A stretch of 64,000 nucleotides of DNA from assembly GCF_025698545.1 (NCBI RefSeq), contig NC_068575.1:52957980-53021979 (forward strand), read 5' to 3'. Position 1 is the first letter of the stretch, and the number at the start of each line of letters is the position of its first letter. Made by a program: the position numbers and the translations under genes. Positions 37,546 to 49,188 of this stretch are shown piece by piece. Source of the DNA: Gossypium raimondii. Lineage: Eukaryota; Streptophyta; Magnoliopsida; Malvales; Malvaceae. The notes beneath the pieces were generated by a model, which saw only the letters and a list, made by a program, of their open reading frames with translations, was not told where the DNA came from and searched no databases.

Positions 37546-40500
37546 CTACTTTGTATATTTGAAACTAACTTGAATCAAGTAGCGCATCCTTATCTGGTCG
37601 ACATTGTAGACTACATATTCATTGTATAATAAAGCACCCTGCAAAGGAAATTCCAAATGCATATAGCAAACATAAGATATTTTATTAGTTTCAGAAAAAA
37701 TGATTGATTTCCATGAATAAATTTCTTAATCTTACCTTCCGTTTTTGCTCCTTTGGTTTTCCTAGGGGAACTACAACACCATCATCAAGTGACTGGGCTT
37801 CAGAGGGATCCGGTGCAGTTGCACCAACACCCTTTGTGCTGCAATACAGAATCAATGTCATATTAACATGTTTTAAAAAGAGAAGGACAGAACTAATGTC
37901 GATGTTGCTCACAAATGGTACAATATAAACAGGAGACTCTAAATGGCATGACGCAGGAAAAAGCTCCTCATGGTTTTTAGTTGTGCATTTGGAAAGTCCT
38001 AAGTTATTAGAAACACATATATGCCAGTTATTTATAAGCAATTTGTTTAGTTAAAATTTACAAACCTCAACTTCCCATCCGGCAGCTTATCAGCATCGCT
38101 TTTAGCTTGTAGAAGCTCAGCCATGTCTCCCAGGGCAACCTAAAAAGAGATATATGTCTTATGAGATACTAAGCCAAAGGAATGATTATAATACACAGAA
38201 GGACAAGGGAAAGCAGACATGCAGAAACAGGTAGCAAGCAGTCAATTTCTGATTTCCAAGAAAATTCAAATGCACAGCATCAAAATAATGAGATCATGAT
38301 AGGAAACTAATTTTCGCTGAGTGAAAATTAATCAGTTTGAACCACTGATACAAAGAGTATCTGGTTAACTAGTCGCTGTGATAAGGAAATACTCGGATTG
38401 TAATTTCTGATAAAAATGCATAAACTTGACACAATAATTTAACACGGTTTATGGTGGAAGCATCATTATATTCCAGGTTATTACCAAAAATATCATTTGA
38501 ACTGATTGAAGAACTACCTCACATAGAAGCAACACCCCAGTTGTGAAGGCAGAATTAGTATAGCAATAATTTGCACTTTTGGAGAACATATCAGCAAAGT
38601 AAACCCCCTTCCCAAACATGTAACCCGTGGCAGGCGCTTCAGGTGGAGCAATGCGCAAACCTGATGGATGATAAGTACAAGATACAGTTAGATGTGGTTA
38701 TTGACAAACACATTCCACATCCCACTCAAACATCCTGGACAACATGCAAAACGACAGAGAAAAGGAAGGACCTTGATACAGAATGCCAATCCCAAGATCC
38801 AGAAACAGGAGAAAATAGGAAACACATGCTACCCACAAATCTCCATACATAACTACATTTAGAAACAAAAGAGAAAAGGATAGACCTTGGGACAGAATGC
38901 CAGTCCAGTTAGTAAGCCGAGAACCATGCCACAACAGCATTCTATTTTTTGTTCCAGAAAACTGCTCAGGTAAGAAACCATAAAGTTAGACCAATACTAA
39001 TCACTTGGTAGAACGGACATTCTACAGGTAACTTGGAAATAATATTTCATGAGAAGCACCTTTTCAAAGCGTTCACTTTCACCGTCTCTTGTCACCGCGA
39101 ATATTTGAACAACATCAACTGTATAATTTGAATGTGTCTGAGCATGAGTATTCTGAATATACTTTACAATCTGATCCGGGGAAGAAAAAAGAACAGAGAA
39201 AATGTAAACAAGCTAGTTTCCAAAATGCATTGCTAAACTATTCTGCAAATTTAATTTTTTTTCAAAATTGGAAGAGGGCCCCAAAAAGAAAGCAGATAGT
39301 TACAAATTGCTTAAGTTTTATTTTGAATTCAAATTTCTAGTGCTACAAAGATGAACAAATACCATAGCGAACTCCTCAGTATCATTGTCAAGAGGAAACA
39401 GCTCACAGTGAAGCTGTTGGTACCGATAATATAAAGGATCTTCCTAAACATTCCGCACAAAATTAAGTTAGAGAAAAATTTTAGAGCATACATAACCTAA
39501 TGAGAAAGAACAGGAAAAACATAAACATCTCAACAATATTTGTGTATGTATGCATATATGGACACATCAGTATAACAAAAGAAATTAGAGATAGAAGAAA
39601 TTTGGGTGCTAAAATTAACTAATACCCAAATTAAGCTCACTATAATACAACGATTGTATAAATTTTTTAGCAGTTGGCTAAAAAAAAAACTACAACAGTT
39701 CAAATGTTGATAGAACATAGTTGTAGCCTGCAGGCCATATGGTTTACAGGACATACAAATACAGCACTCATAAATGAAAAATAAGCTCTACAACAAACTC
39801 AACTTTATCCACTATTTATGTACGATGCATATGAAGAAAACAATATTGTCAATTGGCTAGCAAAATACAATTATGTCCTGCATGCAATGCTTGTTAGGCA
39901 TGCAAAAACTTTTAGTAGTTTAAAACTCAACTTACGGTTCAGCTTATTTAAAGGGTTCACTGAAATGGGAGATTTAAAAAGGGGGAATAATGTAGAAAAG
40001 AGCATCACAGAACAGGAGTAAAATACCTCCATCGTAATGTCATCCATTAATAATTTTGATGCGACCTCTATTTCTCCCAGGGCTTCAACCTTCAATTACA
40101 TAAGAGGAACTGAGATTGCCCTTATTGAAGGAAACAACTAAAAAAGTTGGCACAAACTTGTAAAAATGCTCAGGTATGAAAACAATACTTGATGTTACTA
40201 AAAGCTGCAAGGGCAAATAGTTAAAACAATAGAGGGTAGTTAGGTATATATCACCATTTCCAACTTCTTTTTCAACTTCTGAGGTGTGTCGATGACAAAA
40301 TCACCTGCCACATATAGTTCTGTGTCAGTTGTAATATTGTTATTGGGTATGGTTAGAGGAGGAGATGAAGAAGAAGACTCACGCATTTTTCTAAATCCAA
40401 AATCATGTGGAATCACGGTGTAAAATTCCCTGTAATTAAAAAGAAAAAAACGAATGATATTCACATTTCAACATGAAGAGTTCACGGAAAATAAACATAA

Positions 40501-42404
40501 ACCCAATATCATAAAGCATTTACTATTATGCATATCTAACAAAAGTTGGATAAAACTTAAAGTTCTTACGAACTTAATTGCTCAAGCTTGCTCCTGTTTG
40601 ACTGGTCAATCACATCAGCAATTTTCTTTAAGACATCATACCCCTGAACATATCCAAGCATAATTAATATTTTATTTTCAATAAAAAAAGATACTAATTA
40701 ACAAATGTAATGCCAATGTTGTAGTTACTGCAGGCTTAAGAAAACAAGCATGCAGAAGCACTGTGAAACAAAGACATCTGCAATAAGATCGATATCAAGA
40801 AACCATCGTAAGACAAAGCATAGCAGGAAGTTCGGGACCATAATGGATGGAAAAGGGGTACTCAACTCCAAACGTAGATTAAGGGGCAGATTAAAGAAGT
40901 AATCTGAACGCTCAAAAAGTTCAAAGCTGCCTACACTCAGTGACACAATGACCGGACCAGACCGTCAATATTTAAAATTAGTTTAGAAAGGTATACCTAG
41001 CATGTAAATAATCACCAAAGTGGAATACTTTTTTACCTTCTGAAGTCTCTTATATTTTCTAACCACAAAAGATTTCAAAAAGAAATGTTTTGTGCATGTC
41101 TTGAAAAATCACCTTTAAAATTGTGGATTTGCTTAGCTTACCAAGAGGCAACTTGTCAGCATTGTATCCTAAAGACAACCACAACATTTATAGGAAATAT
41201 TAGCAGGCAAGAATATAAATAAAAAGGATTTTACAAGGCTTTAGAAAACCAAATGAAGCAAACATGGCTTAAAAATTGAACCAGACATCTCTCATGTATA
41301 TAAATAGTTCAGGTAACAATTGTAAGCTAACTAACCTATTTCCATCATTTGTTGCTTCATCATGCTGATATTGCATATAATAGAGATAAACTTAGCAACA
41401 CGTTGTTCAAGCTTTGTCTCCCGCAATTGAGCACCAATGGAAGAGTTAGCCTTTCTTTTGACCTGAATATAATAATTAAGAAGTCAGAAGAAATTCAACA
41501 GGCAATTAAAGCTCCAAGACTAGCATAGATTATATGATGCTCCTTCTCTCCCATTCTTCTCATTTCCTTAAACATGATTTTAGGCAAGCAAATATTGTGC
41601 TTGGGAGAAGGTAGAGGAGCCAGTAAGTCATCTGTTTATGTGTTAAAATAACTCACATCAGATTCCTTTTCTTTTTCATCATAGTCCATCTCCAGCAAGG
41701 TGTAGCACTTTGGGTGACAAACAAAGTCTTTTCTGTTGTACCAATAGTTTTTGGTCTTGTTAAAGAACTTGGTTTGAAACTCATCAATTGCGGCTTGTCG
41801 TGAAGTAAAGGGGCCATGTAACTTAATTTGACCCTTCACACCAACTCTACCCCATCTGTTATGAACCATGTATGTCTTCGAGTCATCAGATTCTGTGAGA
41901 AAATAATAAGGAAATCATTATCAAAGTAGAACTAGCAAATATCCCACCCCAAAAACTCCCCAAAAAGGAAGTGCATAGGTCTATACAAATGAAATTGGAA
42001 GAGAAAGATACTTAAAGCAATAAATTTGAAAACCAGTGGGGATAAAACGCATAACATTATAACGAAGAACTAACCTAGAAGCTGGATCACAAAGAATTTG
42101 TTATTGTTTTGCCCAACATTCGTCTGATTTAACATGGCATCATAGATATCATCACCCTGAATCACAGAAATTAAAATATTAATTCTTCTGTTCTGTAAAT
42201 GTATATTCTAACAAAGAATATAGCAGGCAGGCAAAATATTTTTCAAAATGACAGGCTCAAAAAATGGAATTCAAACAGCAAAGACTAGCCTTTTGTAGAA
42301 CATGATAATGAGCCTTTATGTCATCTGGGATCCCTTGATCCAGAACAGCCACCCCTTTCTTTGTGGCCGTAACGATTTTCTCCTCCTTGCTACTTTCCTT
42401 CTCT

Positions 42405-42439
<35 letters not shown>

Positions 42440-42990
42440 TTCTTCTTTAACTACCCACGCAACAAATAAAGAAACCCCTTTCAGTCTTTCATAAATGGAA
42501 CTAACCAACAAAATGAACCAATAAAACCGAAAATCATCTTACCAGGAAGAGGATTCTTGTCGGCATCTTCACAAAGCCTCTCGGGAAGTTCCTTTTTGGA
42601 GCCAACAGTGGAAAGACGTCGAAGAGTAGCTTGTTCGCGTAATTGCTTGACATTCATTTGTCGAAACTCCTCAACGGCATTGACTTTGTCCGAATCCTCG
42701 TTATTACAGACATCCGATTCCCTCCCTCTTTTTCTCTTGTTATTTCCGATTGCATTATAAGCCTTGCCTCCATTTTCCTCTTCTTTCTTCCTCTCCTTGA
42801 GCAAAGCATCCTCCAGTCTCAGCACCTGTTATAAACAGCTCATATCAATTAAAATGAACAAAGAACAAAGGGGCAGATAAAAAGAGTAAAAAGTAGATTG
42901 GGCAACCAGTAAGGGCTTGGTCCCGATTGTGTCAAGCCCACGCTGGGCGAGTTCGTCTCGGAGCTGGCCTACTTTCAGCTTCCTTGCCAT
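37546..42990 (-). CDS. PARP2: Poly(ADP-ribose) polymerase, two-SAP-domain plant type (PARP2)
   Basis: Eighteen exons (42907-42990, 42543-42825, 42290-42450, 42075-42156, 41657-41892, 41336-41462, 41113-41168, 40570-40643, 40383-40429, 40255-40304, 40027-40089, 39363-39443, 39060-39170, 38886-38961, 38518-38660, 38066-38139, 37736-37838, 37546-37638) join in phase into 647 codons. The enzyme senses DNA breaks and adds ADP-ribose chains from NAD to nuclear proteins. The order is SAP domain (1-36), a basic KRKRGR (58-63), second SAP (about 82-116), a run of 15 Glu, a WGR domain (WGR at 217-219), helical regulatory domain, and catalytic domain. The catalytic H-Y-E triad is intact: His497 in LLWHGSR, Tyr531 in GVYFAD, Glu624 in [10 protein letters not shown]. 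Intron 3 uses a GC donor. The 40305-40382 intron is short and stop-free. As I recall, the Arabidopsis counterpart is At4g02390, named PARP1 or PARP2 by different authors. Confidence 0.95.
38700..38915. repeat. 114-bp tandem duplication covering the 3' end of a PARP2 exon
   Basis: The block at about 38814-38915, which contains the end of the catalytic HGSR exon and its 5' splice site, is repeated at about 38700-38801 in the following intron. Anchors are 'aaacac' at 38820 and 38706 and 'gagaaaagga' at 38871 and 38757, both exactly 114 bp apart. The intron copy keeps an exon-like end and a GT donor after 38772. Confidence 0.75.
42402..42450 (-). repeat. Coding GAA/GAG microsatellite in PARP2
   Basis: A trinucleotide run encodes about 15 consecutive Glu residues between the second SAP and WGR domains. 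It lies at the start of exon 3, directly after the acceptor. Such repeats vary in length between individuals. Confidence 0.85.
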
Positions 42991-43124
42991 GTTCTTCGAT
43001 GAGCAAAGTGCGGGAGAAATCGTTTGAGAATGTGAGAAGGAAATGGAGGGATACACTTTAATACGGTGACAAATGTGCTTCAAAACGCTGTCGTTTTAGA
43101 ACCTTTCCCACCACGATATCGCCA

Positions 43125-43132
43125 TTGGCGCC
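43125..43132. promoter_or_regulatory. Possible E2F site upstream of PARP2
   Basis: TTGGCGCC fits the E2F consensus TTSSCGSS and lies about 135 bp upstream of the PARP2 start codon. E2F control would fit a DNA-repair gene. It is a single short match, so only suggestive. Confidence 0.35.
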
Positions 43133-43427
43133 TCTTCTGGAATTGTTTCACTTAATTAAAAAAACCAATAATTCCCTGCCCACTACTGACTTCGTCCTCG
43201 TTCGCGTTAAGAGTAAAACCGTGCCAAGCACTCCTTCCAAATATAGGGCCGATTCCTGTGTGCCCATAAGAGAAAGCCCGTTGGGACTTGCTGCAAATTA
43301 CCGGAAGACTAATTAGAGTTGAAGAAAGGCCCTTGAACTTACTCATGATTTTAAGACTTTTAGCTCCATTTGGATCAACATGCTTTTGGTTTCTACGAGT
43401 TTTTTATTAAGTAGCTCATTCGTTTTT

Positions 43428-44650
43428 GGCATACTAATCAATTTAACCCTCCAATGTTTATACATTCTATCAATTTGGTCCTAATTCTTAAAAATTAACA
43501 AATTTAACCCTCAACTTTACGCATTCTGTTAATTTAATCTTGGTTATTAAAATTAAAAATTCAAAAACTTTAAAAATAAAAAAATTTAAAAGTTTATTTT
43601 TCGATAAAATACATATAAAATTATAAAAATACATAAATATATATAAATGAATACTTATTTTTCTCTTTTTCTAACATGAAATTTATTGATTGATATCTAA
43701 ACACACTCACAAACAATACTTAAATCAGTTCCAAGCTTTTCATTTTTTTCTAGTTTTATTTTATAAATAATAACTTATTTATTATACCGATAGCTTAATT
43801 CCTTAGTCTTCGTTGACTTTACCAAACGCTAGGCATTGCCTTCGCCCACAACTATCGGCACCAATAACCCTTACTCCAAACTCTTCAATTTTCACATTCT
43901 TCATCATTGTGCCACTAAAAAAAATGAATCAATTGTGGAGCTACCAACATGACCTTCCACCTATTGGGTTTCCAATATCTCATCCTCGCCTACAAATGTG
44001 GCACGAAGGGCGCAATCCTTAAAATTGGAAAATTGTTTTGCTTACCCTTTAAAATTTATAAATTAATAATGATAAAATTGACTTTGTCTCCCAAAGTGAT
44101 AAAGTTTTAATTTAGTTTTTTAAAAATTATAAATATATTATATATCTAATACAATAATGAAATTGCATTTTAACTCTTATCAAAATTTATAACTTAATTC
44201 TACCTCCCTCCCAAAAGATTTTCTTTTTCTTCGGCCTTTCTCACCTATTCTTCTCCAATCACACCCGTCTTCAAGCACAACCTCAAACACAACAAACTCG
44301 TTTTAGGCAACAACCTAAAGCATAGTGGTTGTTAATGTTAAAGAAGAAGACAGAAACTTTGAATTTGCTTAAGTCTTCTTCATGGTTCCTTTCCCCAAGT
44401 TGTTTTATTTTTAATATTATTATTTTAATAAATAAATGTCATATTATAAAACGAGAAAAATCTATATTTATATAATCTTGTATATATTTTATAAAAAAAA
44501 TAACTTTTAATTAATTTTTAATATTTAAGAATTGAGACTAGATTGATAGAGCATGTAAAGTTAAAGGTTAAATTTTTGAATTTTTAGAATTAAAACTAAT
44601 TTGATATAATTTATAAATTTTGGAGAGTTAAATTTGTTATTATGTTAATA
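43428..44650. mobile_element. Inverted-repeat DNA element, about 1.2 kb
   Basis: The left arm (about 43431-43545, with 'atcaatttaaccctccaa' and 'tttaaccctcaactttac') is matched in reverse complement by about 44525-44650 ('gtaaagttaaaggttaaa' and 'ttggagagttaaat'). The arms are about 110 bp and imperfect. No transposase was seen; the interior includes a C/T-rich stretch near 44210-44290. The class is not assigned. Confidence 0.55.
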
Positions 44651-46207
44651 AAAAAGGTCATGCCAACATTCCGTTAATGATTTAATGAAAAAGTGACCAA
44701 AATTTTAAATTTAAGTGACCGAAATTTCTTACAACCCGTTAAATGTGATGACAAAAGTTTGATAAAAGTCAAGGATGATATTAATGAAACATTAGATTCT
44801 GGATTTAAGCCTACAAGTGGGTGAATCATGTAGAGACAACAACTATGGAAATATTTAATGATTGGAGGGTTACTTGATGAAGATTAAGGAGGTGAAATAA
44901 TGAAAATTTTAGTTGAATTTCGTGTTAGAATTTTTAATAAATGTATGGAATGAGTTTAATCATCTATGTACAAACTATATTTTTGTAAATATTTTAGTTT
45001 TACTTGTAGTGATATGTATATTTATTTGTATGAGATATTTTATGTTTTTAACTCTAGTAATAATAATAATGAGATATTATGTTAATTCAATTTGACATAT
45101 ATAATTTTAAATGTAAGAGTTCAAGTAGCAAATCTATTAGGATACACTAAAATGATAGAATATTAATGTTGTGTCTAGTTGAATTATACTATACAGGCAA
45201 CCATAATGTTGATTATGGCTTTAGACAATAGTATCTACCTGTACTTAACAAAATGTTACAATCAAAACTCCTAAACTTCGAGTTAAGATTAAATCTCATA
45301 CTGATAACAGATTAACGATATTTAGAAAGGAGTGGTCAATTGTACAAGACATGATGTATGGTACACCAATGACTTTGGATGGGATAGCATAAGGAAAGTG
45401 ACGACAATTGAGCAAGGAATTTGGGGTTAATTCCTTATAGATGAATTTATAAATTATGGCTATATATGAATTTTGTATTTATAACAAATTTAAGCATATT
45501 TTAACTTAAAATAAAATCATCACATTTGTGCTTCATCCTCTTTCTTAAAGAAAAAATAGTTACGATAAAATGTTACAAAAGTGATAGTTACAAATGAAAT
45601 GAAAATAAAATAAAATTTGAAGTCAAAATGGAACGACAAAACTTGAAATAATATTTAACTTAGATTAATTAAAATTGAATATCACGAGAAATTAAATAAA
45701 TCATGATATTGATTTTGAAATCAATTTTATTTCAAATAAAATAAGTTATTTAGCATATTAACACATGCATTTGATTTATTTGGGACTATTAGAGTGGGAT
45801 TCACTTTTTGAGAATATAAGTCGAAACAATAATAAGAATATTTCTAGCTGAACATCTTTCACAATTCTTAGAGAGATAATTCACTAATAGATTGAGAGAT
45901 AAGTAATCTGCCTCATCCACATTCAAATTATGAATGTTTTGAATCCATATTATGCAAAGAGACATTGCTTTTGCTAGTTTGAATTGAAGGGTGATATAAA
46001 ATCAATCTATTTCTAACATCATATCCATAATTAATGCATTGATGGGCGTCGAAACCACAAAATATAAATTCCTACAACAAATATAACAATAAATTGAAAT
46101 ATAGAGTAGTAGAGTTGAATCCATAGGGACTAGTTATCTAATTTTTCCTTTTCTTGTGACCAGATTCGTTGTCGCGACCACAATCGTGCCCACGACTTGT
46201 GCATAGT
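44651..46207. other. AT-rich intergenic DNA left of the solo LTR
   Basis: No gene was seen. The last part (about 46030-46207, 'gatgggcgtcgaaaccacaa' onward) looks like part of an older repeat that the LTR interrupted. Confidence 0.45.
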
Positions 46208-49188
46208 TGTAACAGCCTATTTTCAGTGAAACCAGAATAGTGGTTTCGGGACCACAAATTCGAATCCGAAAAGAAAATTATTTTAATATTATTTCATAGT
46301 ATGAATTATAATAGGAAAATCGTATGAAAATTTTGTTAAGAAAATTTTACCGATTACATGTCAATTTGATAAAAGGACAAAATTGCATGAAATGCAAAAG
46401 TTGGGTTCTAGTAGCTATAAGTATCAAATAGCTATGGAATTTAAAGTTTGAGGTCCTTATATGGAAAATAGACCATTAAGAGATGTTAGTACATAAGGAT
46501 GATGATTCATCCATGGAAATTTAATTAAAGAAAAGGATGAAATTGGAAATAAAATATATTAAAAGGTGATAAATGATTAAATAAAGAAAATATCATCATT
46601 TATCATCATCTTTCCCAAATTTTTTTATGGAAACCCTAGCTAAGAGAAAAGAGCTCAAGCAAGCTTTCTTGGCTTAATTAGGTATGAATTCTTATCTCGT
46701 TTTTAGTAATTTTTATGTTTTCGTGATTGTAATAAAATAATTAAGCGATTTTGGGGATTAATTTGCAAAGTTATCAAAGTTATGGGATTTTTCCATGGAT
46801 GAATGTAGTTGAATTATGAAGTTTTATGGTAGAAAATGAAAGGTTGTTGATATATAAACAACTTTTGTTAAATGAATTTTGATGAAAATGTGATTTAGGG
46901 ACTAAATTGTAAAAATATAAAATTCATGGAAAAATTCTAATTTTTGTGAAATACATGGGCTGCTATTGATACATGCAAAATTCGGCTGGGCTTGGAATAA
47001 GGATTAAATTGCATGAATTTCATTTTCCGAGCTTAGAGACGAAATCGTCATTAATTAAAAGTATAAGGGAAAAACAACAATTCTACCTAAGATGTGACTT
47101 GGATTGAATTGAATGTAAATTGTATTAAATTGATGTTAAACTTACTTGTATAGATCTGGATAGATCAAAACTGAAGTTATATCGTGGAAAAAAAAGTATT
47201 GGATTAGTAGTTTACAAGTTACGAACAATTGTCGAGGTAAGTTCGTGTAACTTAATTGTGTATATTTATATTCTTATATTTAGTGTTGAATATGTAAATT
47301 GTGTACATATAATATATGCGTATGTAATTGATCTCATAACTGAAAATCCCTGATAAATAAATAAATCCCGTTTGGATAATGAGATTCGATGGATACAGGG
47401 TTCTGTTTCCCGAAATGGTAGTGTTCCTACATATGTTGCAGACGTTTCGTAGCTCGAAAGAGCGTCCCGTTACAAGCCTTCTCAAGCTTCCCGTTATAGT
47501 GTTCTTACGAGCTTCCCGTTAAATGCTCTTCGGAGCATCCCAATTGATTGTGACCCTACATGTGTTGTGGGCACACCGCAGCTCTTATGAGCGTCCCGTT
47601 ATATGGATTTTCGTGAGCTTCCCGATTAAAGGTTCTTTGTGAGCTTCCCGTTAGTGCTTGCTTGAACTTCCCGTTAATTACTCTTCGGAACTACCTGTTA
47701 ATTGCTTTTTGGAGCTACCCATTATAGGCTCTTTTTGAGCTTCCTGTTATATTGTCTGGATAAGCTTCCAATTACAAGGCTCAATAAGCTTCCCATTATA
47801 GTGCTTGAGAGAGAGCTTTTTGTTTAAGTGCTCATAAAAGCACTCTCGGATAAGAATTGACGGATTTATAGTATTGTACACTTCAGGTGTACTACCCAAG
47901 TATCAATCAAGACTTCAAATGATTCAACGAGTGAAATTCTAACATGAAAACATGTGAAATCAAAATGAAACTATTATCTGTATATGCATGGAATACTTGG
48001 AAACTCGATACCTGATAAGCTCATCCTTATTCTTGTTATTCACATGAAATACATGACTAACATGTTTGTTGAGGTTATATGTGTTAGGCTAATTGCCAAA
48101 ATGCTTTGGATGTATTATGCATGTTTATTGTACGAGTAGATGAATGGTAAGATAATTTCCCGTTATGCGAACTTACAAAGCATTAAGTGCTTACTCAATT
48201 GTATTTCCTCTATTTTATAATACTCGAAAGTTCGTCGGGTTGGAAGCTTGGCGGAGATCACTCACACTATCCACCGGCCCATTTTGGTACAATTATGAAA
48301 CTAATTTTTGTAATAATGGCATGTATAGGTCAACTTGGCCATTGTTGGCATTTTAAATATTTTTTGTTGTAACTAGCCATTGGTATGGCTTGTATTTGGT
48401 ATATTTTGAAATGTGTGTATATATGTGGCCATAACATGTTTGATGTGTGAAATTGAAATGGTTTAATGATGGTAAGCATATGGATGAATGGATGGAGATA
48501 GCATAATTGATAAAGCATGCATATATGTATATTTGATCAATTAGGTAATATTGAGTATAGGAATACATGTGATGAAATATCATGCATAAGACTTGGTTTT
48601 GGCTTGGTTTAAATGTCTTGAATTCGTTGGGTGGAAGGTGAAATTAGGTGAGGAATAAAGCTTAGAAATGACCTTATTTTGTCCATATGGGCAGAGACAC
48701 GGGCGTGTGTCTCAGCGCCCGTGTCTCTTCCGTGTGTGACACACAGCCTAGCACATGGGCATGTGTTCTGGTCGTGTGTCCCCTGCATCTAAAAAATTCA
48801 AAACAGAATGCTCAGGAATTTTCACATTGCTTGGCACACAGGCGTATGGCTTAGCCGTGTGACCCCTGCACTTAAATGTTTTGTAAGTCAGAGAGTTGCA
48901 CGGGCTGGGGACATGACCGTGTGCCCTACTCCAAATACCACACGGGCTTGTGTCCCCTACACCTTGGAAAATTTTGAAATTTCGCGAAAAATTCTCTGAG
49001 TTTCCGATTAAATCCCGATTCAATTCTAAAGTGAAATTTGAGCCTCAATGACTCTCATAAGGGACTTTATGAATAATATACGACATAAATGTTAAATAAT
49101 AATATGGAATGTTTGTATTTAAATCTGTTTATTTCGGTAATACTCCATAAGCCTGTTTCGACGATGGATACGGGTTAAGGGTGTTACA
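46208..49188. mobile_element. Solo LTR of a long Gypsy-type retrotransposon
   Basis: The element runs from TGTAACAG to GTGTTACA, so it has TG...CA ends within a perfect 7-bp inverted terminus (TGTAACA/TGTTACA). The 5-bp flanks are ATAGT on the left and GTAGT on the right, a target duplication with one change. The 2981 bp hold no gag, protease or reverse transcriptase frame and no second LTR, which fits recombination to a solo LTR. Internal text such as 'cacgggcgtgtgtctcag' near 48700 is typical of large Malvaceae LTRs by my recollection. An array of short repeats is inside. Confidence 0.75.
47440..47820. repeat. Tandem array of 'gagcttcccgttat' units inside the LTR
   Basis: About a dozen degenerate units of roughly 26-30 bp, each with a core like GAGCTTCCCGTTATAG, follow one another. 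Drifted forms include 'gagcgtcccgttat', 'gaacttcccgttaat' and 'aagcttcccattatag'. There are no unique spacers of constant size. Confidence 0.8.

Noticed and set aside
47440-47820. Regular short repeats that could suggest a CRISPR array
   Set aside because: Units are degenerate, there are no unique equal-length spacers, and the region is inside a plant LTR.
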